A DNA stretch of 20,913 nucleotides, taken from positions 143,545 through 164,457 of the forward strand of contig NW_003113471.1 in the NCBI RefSeq assembly GCF_000003605.2, written 5' to 3'. Positions 8,089-16,889 of the stretch are shown here, in pieces. This DNA is from Saccoglossus kowalevskii. Its lineage: Eukaryota > Hemichordata > Enteropneusta > Harrimaniidae. The position numbers and the translations under genes were made by a program. The stretch's first letter is position 1; each line of letters opens with the position of its first letter. The notes under the pieces are model-generated. The model did no database searches, was not told where the DNA came from, and saw only the letters and a program-made list of their open reading frames with translations.

Positions 8089-8360
8089 GGATCATGGATT
8101 GAATACTATATCTATATCGAGGTCAGCTAATGTAGGTCATGTACTCGAATGTTAGGTAATTGTCAAGTCAAACGAATCGCATGCGATCAAAACATTTGGA
8201 CGTGAAAATAACTGAATCTTATGACGATTAATGTCAAGATTATAAACTAAGACGCAAAGTAGAATGAAATTAATGCCTAATTAATGAAACAATTGTAACA
8301 TAATTAAACAATGACAAAACAATATTGTAGCAATTACACAATAATGAAATAATTAAGAAA
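8089..8360 (+). repeat. Repeat family R copy 2, right part
   Basis: It continues the repeat interrupted at 2910, matching the minus strand of about 640 down to 256. The block AATTACACAATAATGAAATAA at its end (8331-8351) and ACAATGACAAAA just before it are almost identical in copy 1. Here the sequence is not interrupted by the 150-bp element found in copy 1, which defines that insertion. Confidence 0.7.
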
Positions 8361-8593
8361 TAAAGTTAAAATAATAAAACAATAGTAGTAATAACAAAAT
8401 AATGGAATAGACACAAAATAAAATCCAAAAAGATCAAATAACTGAATAATGACCAAATAATAACCAAACAAGTTTCCAAATAAATACCAAACAACTGAAT
8501 AGTGTTAAATAATTACACCCAGCTAATTTCTCACCCCATAATAGTTGAATCCAAACTATTGCTTTGTAATCAATACAACATACTGCTTCTCCA
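8361..8593. other. A-rich stretch without a gene
   Basis: The plus strand is dominated by A with scattered AATAA and CAAATAA units, like a decayed simple sequence. No frame, RNA or transposon end is recognised. Confidence 0.5.
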
Positions 8594-8594
8594 A

Positions 8595-8671
<77 letters not shown>
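8594..8671 (+). repeat. (CA)n-(TA)n compound microsatellite
   Basis: About thirteen AC units (8594-8620) pass straight into about twenty-five AT units (8621-8671). Frames that cross it encode only Thr-His or Tyr-Ile repeats and are not genes. Confidence 0.95.
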
Positions 8672-8674
<3 letters not shown>

Positions 8675-8935
8675 GTCGTACCATAGTTGTAACGCCACAC
8701 ATTGGATTAAGTTTTAATATAGTTGCGATGTGAACTCGATTAAAATGATTTCCTCTATAGGGTTGCGTTTTAATCGGAGTCTAATTAAATAAAAGTTGAA
8801 GTTGACTGAACATTGACATCTTTGCGACGCTTAGTAACGGGGGAAGGTATGGTACAATTATATTAATTTTAATATAAATTTAACCATACCTTCCCATTTT
8901 ACTAAACCTAAGATTCGCAAACTTGACTTAAATTC
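8671..8935. repeat. Fold-back repeat, copy A
   Basis: After the microsatellite comes a block shared with 9079-9410, starting ACAGGTCGTACC and including TTGTAACG, ACACATTGGATTAA and TAGGGTTGCGTTTTAAT. Its right half is a large imperfect palindrome: TTTGCGACGCTTAGTAA and GGGAAGGTATGGT on the left (8821-8853) pair with ACCATACCTTCCC and TTACTAAACCTAAGATTCGCAAA on the right (8883-8921). The palindrome centre is AT-rich. This is consistent with a fold-back or MITE-like element. No coding content. Confidence 0.65.
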
Positions 8936-9078
8936 GATTAAATATTAATATAAATTATGAATCATTGTGACTCCCCATGTGTGAGACTCCACTTGTACAA
9001 AAGGTTCCAACTTGTTGGTGTGTATCCGGACCACTGGCTCCACTTCTACTTCTATACAAACACACCCACACACACATA

Positions 9079-9410
9079 CACGTCTTACCGTCGTTGTAAC
9101 GACACACATTGGATTAACTTTTAATATAACTGAATTAACTTTTAATATGGCTGAATTAACTTTTAATATAGTTGCGATAAGAACTCGATTACAACGCGTT
9201 CCTATATAGGGTTGCGTTTTAATTGAAGTTCAATTAAACTTACTTACAATGCAATTCAACTTAGAATTACGTTTTAAATAAGTTTAATTAAATAAAAGTT
9301 GAATATCCCGTGACTGGACATGGAAATGTCTGCGAAGCTTAGGTTTAGTAAAGGGGGGTAAGGTATGGTACAATTATATCCATATAAATTGAACCATATC
9401 TTCCCCCATA
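9079..9410. repeat. Fold-back repeat, copy B
   Basis: This is a second copy 408 bp downstream of copy A, about 86% identical over the first 43 bases. It also follows a CA-rich tract. Near 9112-9174 it contains three tandem 21-bp units of the GAATTAACTTTTAATAT type. Its palindrome left arm (9329-9369) is well kept, but the right arm is short (9392-9407, AACCATATCTTCCCCC), so this copy is truncated. Confidence 0.65.
9112..9174 (+). repeat. Triple 21-bp tandem repeat inside copy B
   Basis: Three successive near-identical units share the core ATTAACTTTTAATAT. Copy A has only one such unit, so the expansion happened in copy B. Confidence 0.7.
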
Positions 9411-9527
9411 GACACACACTTGTTTTTAATAGACGCTCTGTAAAAGAAAGGAGGTAGTTAGTTAACTTACGAAAAGGGAAAGTAAATTATAGAGTAATAT
9501 TGTAACATTTCTGATACAGTAACTCAC

Positions 9528-9728
9528 CGTATGCGTAAGTCCACCCGCTGATACAACCACTTTAAATGCCGGATTACATAATTCAGAGTCAGGGGCATAG
9601 AAGTATCGCAATCTATTCCCATTGCAGCTGTACACAATAACAACATCATTTCCTTCACGAACAGCAACAGCACAGTTACACGTCACGCCACTCGTTGGGT
9701 AAATACACCTCTGGAGACTGGTGTGAAC
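9528..9728 (-). CDS. VWDE-like gene exon 8: von Willebrand D domain, second half
   Basis: An exon of 67 codons, phase 0 at both ends, with acceptor ATGTAG and donor GTGAGT on the minus strand. The product reads VHTSLQRC, then GVTCNCAVAVREGNDVVIV, then SCNGNRLRYFYAP. CNCAVAVREGNDV is the hallmark of the VWDE-type vWD domain, whose cysteines form its disulphide core. In the family this is followed by a GLCG-containing segment and then EGF repeats, but no exon for that is found toward position 1. The next intron must therefore exceed 9.5 kb, or the exons lie elsewhere. There are no stops or frame breaks. Confidence 0.85.
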
Positions 9729-10403
9729 CTACATCGTATATTGATTCAAATCAATTAAGTTAAATCAAGTTAGACCAAACATATATATATATATATTTGT
9801 CAATATACCATAACCTACTGACTTAAGTACACATACAGACAAATATAGCTCTATTTTTTCAATTAGGAACTAGTACCATGACTAACATATTTGTCACTGG
9901 AGAAGTGAGATAATGTACTACAAGTAAACTCTTTATAGATGACAAAGTAACTACTTGAAAAGCAGGACTACACATAAAAACCAATGAATAAGTAACCACA
10001 ATTTTACAACAAAGATGATTTGTCTAGCTCAAAAAGTCAAAATCAAATAGTCAAGTCACAATATCATTGTTCTAGAGCATCTATGTGTACCACGTTTCAT
10101 ATAAATGCAATGATAAGTATCTGCGATACTAGTTGGAAAGCCAAAAAATACCATATTATGCAAATTAAATAAGTAATATGCACAAATTTTAACCAGAAAC
10201 TGCACAGGTATTGTCGTAGAGCATCTAAAGTATGTACCAAGTTTAAATTGTGGTGAATCGTATTTATATATAAATATTTTATACATTTAAATATTTAAAA
10301 TCAGTAAACAAATGTGGTAAACGTTTAAAGAACATCTAACCGCACAAAAACCTATAATTCGATAAGCTTAACTTATCTCAGCTTCAATTATTTAACAACT
10401 TAC
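9729..10403 (-). other. Intron 7 of the VWDE-like gene
   Basis: AT-rich sequence between a GTAAGT donor and an ATGTAG acceptor. It contains a short (TA)n at about 9781-9796 and nothing else recognisable. Confidence 0.7.
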
Positions 10404-10479
10404 CGCAAATCTGTGCAGCTCTTGGCCTTGTTTCTCTTCCACCATTACGTAATCCCCAGTTTGATATAGATTAAAGTAC
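10404..10479 (-). CDS. VWDE-like gene exon 7: von Willebrand D domain, middle
   Basis: 76 nt: one base completing an Arg codon begun in exon 6, then 25 codons, ending in phase 0 at GTAAGT. The acceptor is CTGTTTAG. The product YFNLYQTGDYVMVEEKQG continues the DPH segment of exon 6, and the GDYV-type strand is standard for vWD domains. Read with exons 6 and 8 it gives an unbroken vWD sequence. Confidence 0.85.
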
Positions 10480-11442
10480 CTAAACAGAAATACGTAACAA
10501 AATATGCGAAACAATATGTTATATGTGTAAAACTTTGTTAATATATCATGCCACAACCAGAACACATAGTAAGTGAATATTTACAAGGTGGTAGAGAACT
10601 GTGTTGACAGTATGATTACAAAGATTTTGTAATAGCTCGGAATCCGCAGTTTACGCGCTTTGGCGTCCTGTGTTAACGCCAGACATTGCCTGCTGTTTAC
10701 TATTATTCAAACACAGTACACAATTTTTTCACACAATTCAATAAATACACAATGAAAATTACTTATGTATCCCAATTGTCAAAATAATGTTTGATTTGAT
10801 CTTCAAAGGTGGTTCATCTTAAATGAGATAGTAAAAGACTAAGATCTGTCGACTCTCTCACCCAATGGTCAACGAATGGTTCTTGATTTAACTAAATAAA
10901 CCCACACTCAGACTGTCTACATTCAGTCAACCATTTCCTTGGCCAACCTTTTACAATAGTTGATGACGAACTCTGTCTCATCGTCAACTCCAGACGTAGC
11001 ACCTGTCTGACGCTTCTCTAACTACTGAGCTATTGGAATATTGAGTGCGTTGTCCGAAGGAAAAACAGTATTATAAAGGTTATATTATAAAGGTTTTATG
11101 CATTACCTTATTCACGCACAAATGCCAAACGTACAATACATTATTTGTATTTATGTAAATTAACTTGACTTCGGCGCTGTGCTGTGGCAATAAAACCAAT
11201 TGTTGAATCTTTATCATTATTTCGTTGTATAAGTCCGAAAACCCCAGTTTTGACCAGATTAAAACGTGCGCGGACTTGTGCCATCGTGCAATTTACTCGA
11301 CTCTGAATAACACATCTTATATCAGTAAAGCAAGACTTTCCCGCTGTGTTTCTAATACATGCTTACTCAGTTCAATAATTGCGATCAAGGCTCAGGTGTA
11401 TGCGTGTTTAACACACTTGGTTAAACTTTACAGAACATTTAC
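10480..11442 (-). other. Intron 6, containing SINE debris
   Basis: Between donor GTAAAT and acceptor CTGTTTAG. Besides the tRNA-SINE listed separately it has a local less AT-rich patch near 10640-10700. A plus-strand frame at 11225-11479 overlaps exon 6 in antisense and is not supported as a gene. Confidence 0.7.
10900..11045 (-). mobile_element. tRNA-derived SINE remnant
   Basis: On the minus strand TAGCTCAGTAGTTAGAG (11016-11032) is an almost perfect RNA polymerase III A box as in tRNA genes. About 30 bases on, CTGGAGTTGACGATGAGAC occupies the place of the B box in degraded form, followed by GACAGAGTTCGTCATC. There is no intact tRNA fold. This is the head of a tRNA-derived SINE, old and without a clear tail, so the boundaries are approximate. 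Confidence 0.5.
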
Positions 11443-11516
11443 CTGTTATAAAATGACAAATAATGAGGATCCCCGGTAGATCGGCACGACCTTGATGTGG
11501 TATCTTTTGCCTGTAT
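11443..11516 (-). CDS. VWDE-like gene exon 6: start of von Willebrand D domain
   Basis: 74 nt, phase 0 in and phase 2 out, acceptor TTTCACAG, donor GTAAAT. The product includes AKDTTSRSCRSTGDPHYLSF. GDPH with an aromatic residue following is the conserved opening of vWD domains (calcium-binding Asp and His region), and the preceding Cys is in its usual place. An alternative acceptor 6 bases further in (ATACAG) would drop two residues without changing the frame. Confidence 0.85.
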
Positions 11517-11853
11517 CTGTGAAATTACATGAATAACTGATAAGAATGAGAATGAAACCAATTTTTAAAAATAATGTGATAATTCAGCTCTTGGCTCTAC
11601 CTATTCATAAATACTGCACTAACTAACTAACTAACTAACCCCACAACATCCACAACCACTGGGACACACTCCATTTCAATCGAAAACGTCCTCATCTGAG
11701 AATTAAGGTAAAATGTTGTTGCCGACACAGAAATGTGGTCAAAATAACACATTATGGCAGACATGTATAATGTGTTCACACTTTTAAAGTGTTTATCATA
11801 TCCACAAATTACAAGTTATCTCAATCTGAAGGACGTGCTAGTTGTTTACTTAC
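11517..11853 (-). other. Intron 5 with (CTAA)n
   Basis: AT-rich, with about five CTAA units at 11613-11636. Nothing else is seen. Confidence 0.65.
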
Positions 11854-12162
11854 AATCACTTGAGAAGGATTATGTGAGCGAAAGTATCTCAAATAAGTAT
11901 CCTTATTGACATCGAAATCAATAACATAGGTACGATCACCATTGTCAACAAAGTCAGCATTCACAATGACATCGAGCTCGCCAGTCTTAGACACATCATT
12001 AATATACACCTCACAGTCATTTATATTCAATCCTCTCTCAGACTTAAGACCGATGAACAGACATCTAGAGGTGTCTTTTCCACATTCTATCGGTATAGTC
12101 GAGTAGAAGTGTATTGATTTGATATCACCACCTTCATTTGCATAAAGAACCTGAGGTTCGAC
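11854..12162 (-). CDS. VWDE-like gene exon 5: extracellular segment before vWD
   Basis: 309 nt, 103 codons, phase 0 at both ends, acceptor TTTATGTAG, donor GTAAGT. The product starts VEPQVLYANEGGDIKSIHFY, has cysteines in STIPIECGKDTSRCLF and NDCEVYIND, and ends NPSQVI. This matches the beta-rich segment that lies between the Ig-like portion and the vWD domain in VWDE proteins, where a bacterial-type STxPxxC pattern and a following GDR-type motif (NGDRTYVI here) recur. There are no stops. Confidence 0.85.
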
Positions 12163-12393
12163 CTACATAAATGAAAGTGTCGGGCAATAAGTAAAAGCAG
12201 TGACTTTATGTACTGAAGAAAATGAATACTCTGATGAGGTTAAACGAATACACATTTGTGTGTCATTTATATGTTATTTCACCTGATGTATTCAAATCAT
12301 CACAAACGTAATGATGTAAGAACATGTGCCTTAACTTATAGGTTTACCTCTAACGATGTGTCAATACTGACTTTATGTGTATATTTCACTAAC

Positions 12394-12480
12394 CTGAATG
12401 CCTGCAAAGAACTTTTCACTATAGCGAGGAGGACTGGTGATATCACTGCCTTCAAAATACGATTCAACCATACATTGGAT
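12394..12480 (-). CDS. VWDE-like gene exon 4
   Basis: 87 nt, 29 codons, phase 0 at both ends, acceptor TACTTCAG, donor GTTAGT. The product begins IQCMVESYFEGSDIT and ends EKFFAGIQ. The IxCxV strand and the closing FFAGI are characteristic of this position in VWDE-like proteins and complete the Ig-like segment begun in exon 3. Confidence 0.85.
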
Positions 12481-12725
12481 CTGAAGTAGATAAAAAAGTG
12501 AGATGAGGCGGAAATGAGGAAGGGGGATGTTGAGGCAGTAACTGAAATAAATCGAGTTGATAGGAGGTGTGAATAGGTGGGTCAGCCATATTTTTGAAGG
12601 GCTCATCTATCGGCCTTGGGGACAGTCGAGGAGAGTAGTTGAGTGCATTATTGGTACATTATTTTTTTCAAATCTCCTACATACACTAATTGCACGCGAT
12701 ACAAAAACTATATATATATACTTAC

Positions 12726-13018
12726 TGTTTGACCGAGGGAGTACAATCCATCTGTTTTCTCTTTTGGGTCGATAAACTCAATCAGGGTAGCCCTATAAAG
12801 CCCTAGGCCTTCATGAATTTCATGAATATTTTCAGTTTTCACAACGCTATCGTCTACAAACCACGTCACCGCAAACCATGCTTCGTTGTTTTCGTCATCT
12901 GTTACTTTGACGTCACAGTCTATAACGGGGGTCTTCAGAGTTTCACCCAGTTCTGGGTAATATACATCATCAATTCTTGATTGGATTGAAGGTTCGTCCA
13001 GAAATTTTGGATAACTGT
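12726..13018 (-). CDS. VWDE-like gene exon 3: Ig-like segment
   Basis: 293 nt: two bases finishing an Asp codon, then 97 codons to a phase-0 donor GTAAGT. The acceptor is TTTATAG. The product starts SYPKFLDEPSI, contains VIDCDVKVTDDENN and AWFAVTWFVDDSVVKTE, and ends DGLYSLGQT. The C...W..DD pattern is the Ig-like fold found after the linker in VWDE proteins, with the second cysteine supplied by exon 4. ACAG four bases further in is a weaker alternative acceptor. Confidence 0.85.
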
Positions 13019-13264
13019 CTATAAATACATGTACAATATTTTTAAATGAAATCCATCACAGGTAACCATTCATTCATATAAAACATTCATTCATTCATTA
13101 TAATTCTTGCCAGGTACTCAACGATTCTAAAGTGTCATTCCTTGAAATTAGTGTATATTGAATGATACTTCATACTATATTATAAACTGCAGTATATTGA
13201 AAATACAAATATACACAATGACCTATATTATTACAAATACAAATAAATTAACATATATTATTAC
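13019..13264 (-). other. Intron 2
   Basis: AT-rich, with ATTC tetranucleotide runs near 13067-13100. The donor is GTAATA after exon 2. Confidence 0.6.
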
Positions 13265-13327
13265 CAGTACATCCGGGCGTGAAACCAGTTAGCGAATGAT
13301 TTCCTTCGGGGCATCTCAGTTCAGTTC
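13265..13327 (-). CDS. VWDE-like gene exon 2: cysteine linker
   Basis: 63 nt, phase 1 at both ends, acceptor TTTGTAG, donor GTAATA. The product TELRCPEGNHSLTGFTPGCT is the short two-cysteine linker that follows D8C in VWDE-like proteins and joins directly to the exon 3 start. Its symmetrical phase and exact fit in frame on both sides make a chance match unlikely despite the small size. Confidence 0.82.
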
Positions 13328-14164
13328 CTACAAACACAAGATTAAGTCAGCCTGAGACAATGTTAAATAGTATTCTGCTTCAATTATACATAAACAATTA
13401 AGTAAACATTAACCTTAAAGTTGACACTGCTAAATTTAATTTTGGCACATGTTTTTGAATTGTATTCGTAAGAGAACTATACATTATACAGAGAAACAAC
13501 GCATACGAATCTGTTTTTCAAACAGGTTGAATCTTGACCATTCAAAATTGAGAATTTATTTTTCATTAATACATTTGTATATACAAATTTAATGTTTATA
13601 TTTTTTTCACAATATCGGTATATAAATTGTCCTACCGAATATTACAGTGATCACTGACGCTTAAATATAAATATTAAATATCAGATGATTTTTCTATATA
13701 TCTCATTTAAGTGCAGACCCTTTTATGTTTTTTTGGGAATATTTTGCTCACCATTTACCTAACTCCATGATGTCCAAATGCGTCAGACGCGTTTGTGCGT
13801 TTACGGCCGCCAAAGGTTAACAGAAATGCGCAGATATCATTGATGTAAAATATACATTCAGTGGATATTAGTTCAAATTAGTGTTATTATACCATTCGAG
13901 GAATTGTTATCACATCTGAAGATATCTTACCACTGCAATAAATAGGTTCTTTCGCACGGGTTGTTTGCCTTGCAAAACATATCAATATATCTCACTGAAG
14001 ATATAATTAAATACTCTACATCTTGAATATCATGATGGGTACCTCATGTACGAATATGTCACTTACTTGACTGAACATGAACAGTCAATTAGTATCCTTC
14101 TATCAATAAGGATCAATAATTCATATACATAATGATACTCTTGACAGATAAAAACACACATTAC
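13328..14164 (-). other. Intron 1 (D8C to linker)
   Basis: AT-rich. It contains a perfect 12-bp palindrome CAGTGATCACTG at 13646-13657. A short stretch near 13930-13970 has acceptor- and donor-like edges but the wrong phase, so it is not called an exon. Confidence 0.6.
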
Positions 14165-14530
14165 CAGCGCAATATCCAAGATCACAATGTTCAACTTGTT
14201 CTAATCGATATACATAAAATCCATCACAGTTTCTCACATCGATAGAAAGTTGGTAGAAGCACAATTCACCGCAAACGTCACGTGTTACCGTCTCGTTCGG
14301 TCCTGGGTGGTCACCAATCATATACAACGGTGTGTGTGTTCCACAACTGCCTTCTGGTAAGTCATTTCGCGTTGTTAATTCGCCACCAGCTCCACTAATA
14401 AACCTATACCATACGGTGCTTGGGTAAGGGATGTTGTCATTGCAAATAAGTGGGTCGTTTGGTCCTGCAGCATATGCAGTACTTCTTTGTGGTTCGTCTA
14501 TGGCTACATAGTCAGCACATGGATCTGTAG
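14165..14530 (-). CDS. VWDE-like gene: D8C-domain exon
   Basis: 366 nt ending in phase 1 at GTAATG. The product begins TDPCADYVAIDEPQRST and has exactly eight cysteines spaced as in the D8C domain of uromodulin, GP2, OIT3 and VWDE-like proteins: DPC, LIC, GSCGTHTPLY, RDVCGELCFY, RNCDGFYVYRL, EHCDLGYC. The WYRF core is present. D8C is a secreted or extracellular module stabilised by disulphides. Upstream, TATTGCAG fits a splice acceptor, which would make the exon symmetrical in phase 1. Alternatively ATG at 14567 starts a hydrophobic lead (MQRIIIFIWYIAA) that could be a signal peptide in the same frame. I favour the acceptor slightly. Confidence 0.88.
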
Positions 14531-14624
14531 CTGCAATATACCATATAAAAATGATTATTCGTTGCATTGTTAAAGGTGTGTTAGTGAACTAGCACCAACA
14601 CCAACAATACTGTGTTAAATGGGA

Positions 14625-15410
14625 AAACAGCCTGTCGCGGTTCTTTGAGGTTACCAATGGAGTTCGTCAATTATGTCCTCGGCTCTGTTAAACCTTTATG
14701 TATATGACTTAGGTTGTGAATTGTATAAGCTTGTATGTGGTTGTCAGGTTGGTACCAAAACTGTTAATAATTTAAGCTATGCAAACGACATAAGCCTCAT
14801 TGGCCCCTCTATCAAAGGCCTACGCAAACTTTCATATACATGTAAGCTATATGCTAATGATCATGATATTATTTATAGCACTAACAAAACAAAATGTATG
14901 TATGATCCTAGCCGCCATAAACTGAGTAATATAACACCAGTCTATCTATGCAGTCACGAATTAGAATTTGTTGAGTTATTTAATTATATTAGGGTGACAA
15001 AAATTACGCTTCATCTTAAAGCCGATTTTGACAATGATCACCAGAGACGTTTGTTTTGTGTTCGTGCTAATCTGTTGCTGCGAAAATGTTTGAACTGTAA
15101 CACTGAAGTTAGCAATTTTATTTAAAACGTACTGTTCTAATTGTTATTGCTGTCAATCATGGTGTCCGTAATTATGGTGTCCTACACTTAATGCCATGAG
15201 GGTTTTATATAACAAAGAATTTTTTTGGATACCCATATGATTGTAGTGTCAGTACAATGTGTGTTAATCGAATACACACATTCCCTTGTCTTAATAGAAA
15301 GCAAGTATCGTTATTTACTGAACGCGTGTATACTTCTACTAATGGCATTGTCTTTGTAATATATAATGGTGACATACGTTAGAAGTCACAGTTGGTGAAG
15401 CACTGGAAAA
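14625..15410 (+). pseudogene. LINE reverse transcriptase 3' fragment (dead)
   Basis: The fragment starts inside the RT finger/palm with FFEVTNGVRQ-like sequence, then changes frame to LLNLYVYDL. The open part (14673-15125) contains NNLSYANDISLIGPS, the YxDD catalytic box with the first Asp replaced by Asn (codon 14784-14786), then NDHDIIYSTNKTKC and the downstream RT thumb region. Beyond 15125 more LINE-like sequence follows in shifting frames (VLYNK, GYPYDCS, VFVIYNGDIR) to about 15410. This is the 3' half of a non-LTR element of the CR1/Jockey-like group by general look. There is no clear tail or target duplication. 5'-truncated, as is usual for LINEs. Confidence 0.8.
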
Positions 15411-16206
15411 ACTTTTTTTTTTATTTTGTAGCAAAAAGTTAATGTACATTTGAAGGTATCAAGTGTGTTCCATCAACAATTCAGATCGTTCAAGATAGCT
15501 CAATATACAACGTGGTTATTATTTTCATCTCAGTGGTTTAAATAGTCTATGTTTTCTTGTTGATCTGCCTGTCTAAGTAAACGTCGTTTCGGAACAAATG
15601 TGTAAGTCATACTATACCATTTGTGACATGTCATAGCACAATTTTATGAGAACAAAAATATTTTAATCAGAATCAAAAACCGTAGATTTCGTGTGTGCAT
15701 ATATTTCTACAATGGAGCATGCTGGTCGATTGGAAAGAGCTACAGTACACGCATCATTATTTGTGTCCAATAATGTCCAAACGATTGCAAACGTACAGAT
15801 ATGAACTGACAAGTGGACGTGCACATATATGAACGATGCACGCATTATCTAACAGGTCAACCGCGTAGTTGGCACATGTCAATCAAATTCAACTGTTGTA
15901 GTATTTTTTAATTTTGTTTCCATTGTTCACATATGTATTTCACTCTTGTTCATGCCCTGGCTGTACGATGAGATTGCGCGCTTTAACTTGTAACACTTTC
16001 GAGCGAGTGTTTTTATCTATACCACGAAAATACGATAACATTTAAATATTCAGCAATCAATTGAATTGTCATTTCACTGAGCATAACATTTTAAGTTACA
16101 GAAATACGAAACATTTATTTTACGCTTTGTCATTTTGCTCAAAGTATATCATTTGACATTGAGATAACCTTTTTAACTTGAAACTTCTTTCAGAAAACTA
16201 AATAGC
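15411..16206. other. Stretch with no recognised gene
   Basis: AT-rich, with a T run at about 15413-15421 that may belong to the LINE end. Short frames on the minus strand (15663-15845) have no family features. Confidence 0.45.
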
Positions 16207-16451
16207 TTAGTTCTTTAGAGGATCCACCTGCTGTGGTTCCGCTATGAGCTCGAACCAACTCCTTGACCAACTTTTTTTTTGAAATTGAGGAAGAACTATT
16301 TTCTTATTAACTCGAGAAGTTTCACCTTGACTAAAGCTGCAGCCGAAACCAAGGTACAAGGTCTGATTTAGCGGTTTACAGTTATGTACAGTTACCCTTG
16401 GTAAATACAAAATAATATCCTTGGCAAATAAAGGTGTGGCCGGTTTACAAT
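16207..16451 (-). CDS. Exon-like minus-strand stretch, unknown family
   Basis: A strong pyrimidine tract (GTT/TTG-rich, 16455-16490) ends in TTGTTACAG, followed by an open frame starting CKPATPLFAKDIILYLPRV, then VHNCKPLNQT and GFGCSFSQGE, stopping at 16207. A GTGGAT donor-like site near 16225 could end it earlier. The frame also opens upstream to ATG 16512, where the pyrimidine tract would encode a Val/Phe-rich stretch resembling a signal peptide. The three cysteines faintly recall part of a cystine-knot protein, but one of the expected cysteines is missing. I do not assign a function. Confidence 0.3.
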
Positions 16452-16889
16452 CTGTAACAACAACAAAAACAACCACAACAAAAACTGTGTTATAATTACT
16501 CTTATACCACACATGGTCTCGTGCACCATTGTTTTAAACGTTCATTCATTTCTGTAACACTTATTGTTCGTATGCAATCTAGTTAACCTTCAAAGTTATA
16601 CAGATATTCAAATTAGAAAACCTTATAGTTTAATGAATAACCCTAATTAGCACACGAATAACAACTATAAAGTTTACTTAAGGATGAGATCCTGGTTTGT
16701 GGCATATTTTTGGACATTTTTTGTTTGCATATTTTCAAATGTTGCAAGGTTGTCTTCACACTAGTAAAACAAAATAGTTAATTTTGTACTTAGAAAAGTG
16801 CTAAATATTAATAATAATGCGACGATAAACAGCTACGCGTGTCATTGTTTTTCTACGGGCTTAACGACGAGGCTAATTAAAATAGATTG

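Noticed and set aside
8434-8733. Frames encoding Tyr-Ile or Thr-His runs
   Set aside because: Direct translation of the CA/TA microsatellite.
11225-11479. 84-codon plus-strand frame
   Set aside because: Overlaps exon 6 of the VWDE-like gene in antisense and has no features of its own.
13930-13972. Minus-strand segment with TTGCAAG acceptor-like and GTAAGA donor-like edges in intron 1
   Set aside because: Length is not compatible with the phase-1 borders around it, and known relatives join D8C directly to the linker.
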